A stretch of DNA of 7,768 nucleotides. It comes from JBOFEH01 sp051650265. GTDB taxonomy: Bacteria; Bacillota; Clostridia; Lachnospirales; Cellulosilyticaceae. Within the stretch, counting starts at the first letter, position 1. Every line of letters starts with the position of its first letter. The notes beneath the pieces are model-generated. The model was not told the DNA's origin. It was given only the letters and a program-made list of their open reading frames with translations, and did not search any database. The translations under genes were made by a program, and so were the position numbers. Below are positions 6,497 to 7,768 of this stretch, in pieces. The stretch lies in assembly GCA_051650265.1 (NCBI GenBank), contig JBOFIR010000181.1:1-7768 (forward strand), in the 5' to 3' direction.

Positions 6497-7768
6497 ATGA
6501 AAAAAAAGATGATGCTTTATTACTCCGTTTCGTTTATCCTTGCATGTTTAACCATCTTGTTCATTAATGGCATGGTGATCACAAGTAATTTCTACAAAGA
6601 TGGGCTAATATACCACTATTATCCAGAAAAGCTCCTTGAAGCATTTCATGACTATATCTATGTGTCATTAGACAATCAGGTGGAGGTAACGCCAGCAGGG
6701 ATTCGCACACTAGATGCAGGGCGGATTGGACTGCAAATCTTAGATGAGAACAATCAGGAGGTATTCGCCTATCATAAGCCAGAAGGTGCGCCTATGAAGT
6801 ATTCTAATGTGTCTTTGATTGCTATGTATAGTAGTGAAGAGGCCACTTTGTTCTTGGAGGAAAAAGTGATAGCGGACAAGACGTATACTTATTTGCTCTT
6901 TTTAGAGAGAGAGGAAGTGAAGCGGATGATTTATTCCTACGATGCAAGACGCGTAGAAGAAGCGCACCGCTTTCCGATACTGCTGGCCTTAAATAGCGTC
7001 CTTATTATTATCATTAGTTTTTTGTATACCATCAAAATTACAAAGCCTATCAATCGTATTATTAGCCGAATCCTCACACTTTCTCAGGGGAACTACATGA
7101 GGAGTAAAGTCAATAAGGGGATTTATTTTGAAGTGGAAGCACACCTCAATCAGCTCTCAGATCAATTGAGAAGCAATGAACAAGAGCGGGAAAAACTCGA
7201 TCAGATGCGAGAAGAATGGATCTCTAACATCTCTCATGATATCAAGACACCTCTGACTTCTATCATGGGAAATGCAGAGATCATGGTGGATACTGACTAT
7301 GAGATCCCAGACGAAACCCGTGTAAAATGTTGCAGTACGATACTTCGTAAGAGTGAGTATATCAAGACACTCGTAGAAGACCTCAATTTATCGACAAGGC
7401 TTAAGAATAACACCTTGGCATTAAATAAGAAGCAGGTTAATATTGTGTCCTTGATGCGTCATGTGATTATTGACTTGATGAATGATGAAAAGTACTGCGA
7501 GAGTAACATTGGTTTTGTGTATAGTGATGAAGAAATCTTGAGGGAGGTAGATCCACAACTGATAAAGCGTGTATTTATCAACCTGATTATGAATGCCTTG
7601 GTGCACAATGGGAAAGATGTGACGATTACAATTACCATTCAAACACGAGAGAGAGAAGGCGTGTTTGTGACCATATCAGATAATGGGAAAGGTGTGGCGG
7701 AGGAAGAGCTAGAAAACATATTTAAAAGGTATTATAGAGGAACCAATACAAGTAAGAAAATTGAAGGC
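6497..7768 (+). CDS. Membrane sensor histidine kinase, 3' end cut off by the window
   Basis: The frame is open from ATG 6497 to the last base (424 codons, no stop), so the gene continues beyond the window. It lies three bases after the regulator stop, with AAAGGA (6482-6487) nine bases before its ATG. Order of parts: helix 1 (about 7-29), an extracytoplasmic region (about 31-158) with no sensor domain I recognise, helix 2 (about 160-178), a HAMP-like linker (ITKPINRII onward, 181 to about 230), HisKA with the phosphorylated H247 in ISHDIKTPLTSI, then the ATPase domain. The N box (N362-L-I-M-N366 with H370-N371), the G1 box (D395-N-G-K-G-V) and the F box (F409 with RYYRG) are present; the G2 box would fall just beyond the edge. 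It would phosphorylate D59 of the adjacent regulator. The signal is unknown. Confidence 0.93.
   Translation, partial: MKKKMMLYYSVSFILACLTILFINGMVITSNFYKDGLIYHYYPEKLLEAFHDYIYVSLDNQVEVTPAGIRTLDAGRIGLQILDENNQEVFAYHKPEGAPMKYSNVSLIAMYSSEEATLFLEEKVIADKTYTYLLFLEREEVKRMIYSYDARRVEEAHRFPILLALNSVLIIIISFLYTIKITKPINRIISRILTLSQGNYMRSKVNKGIYFEVEAHLNQLSDQLRSNEQEREKLDQMREEWISNISHDIKTPLTSIMGNAEIMVDTDYEIPDETRVKCCSTILRKSEYIKTLVEDLNLSTRLKNNTLALNKKQVNIVSLMRHVIIDLMNDEKYCESNIGFVYSDEEILREVDPQLIKRVFINLIMNALVHNGKDVTITITIQTREREGVFVTISDNGKGVAEEELENIFKRYYRGTNTSKKIEG

Overview
The window looks like chromosomal DNA from a low-to-moderate GC Gram-positive bacterium, most likely a Clostridia (Lachnospiraceae-like) anaerobe. 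This is inferred from strong AAGGAGG-type ribosome binding sites, extended -10 promoters, an HsmA-type small membrane protein, a WG-repeat/DUF3298 exported protein and the style of the two-component genes. No taxonomic marker gene is present, so the placement is tentative. I see no mobile elements, CRISPR arrays, tRNA or rRNA genes.

Layout. (i) 1-2485: the 3' end of a carbohydrate-uptake operon on the + strand. It holds the tail of one ABC permease, a complete second (MalG-type) permease overlapping it by one base, and a GH77 4-alpha-glucanotransferase (malQ), closed by a strong GC-rich terminator. Together they would import a sugar, probably a malto-oligosaccharide, and rearrange it in the cytoplasm. 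(ii) 2506-3213, minus strand: a TauE/SafE (TSUP) anion-exporter-like membrane protein, convergent with malQ. (iii) 3362-5152, plus strand: an exported protein with about eight to ten WG-type repeats and a C-terminal DUF3298 (RsiV-like) domain, divergent from the TSUP gene. (iv) 5155-5200: a 21-bp perfect stem that serves as a bidirectional terminator. (v) 5212-5607, minus strand: a four-helix HsmA-family (TIGR03987-like) protein. (vi) 5774 to the window end, plus strand: an OmpR-family response regulator followed three bases later by its membrane histidine kinase, which runs off the right edge before its last ATP-binding box.

From malQ onward, transcription units alternate in direction (converge, diverge, converge, diverge), so each short intergenic space holds either a shared terminator or a divergent control region. 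The most informative non-coding stretch is 5608-5773, between the HsmA-like gene and the two-component operon. It has an excellent extended -10 promoter and, just upstream, three copies of TCTTWAATYC whose starts are 22 and 11 bp apart. This is the helical phasing expected of an OmpR/PhoB-type regulator. I propose, as inference, that the regulator binds here, controls its own operon, and may also control the divergent HsmA-like gene, giving a small membrane stress or redox/heme response module.
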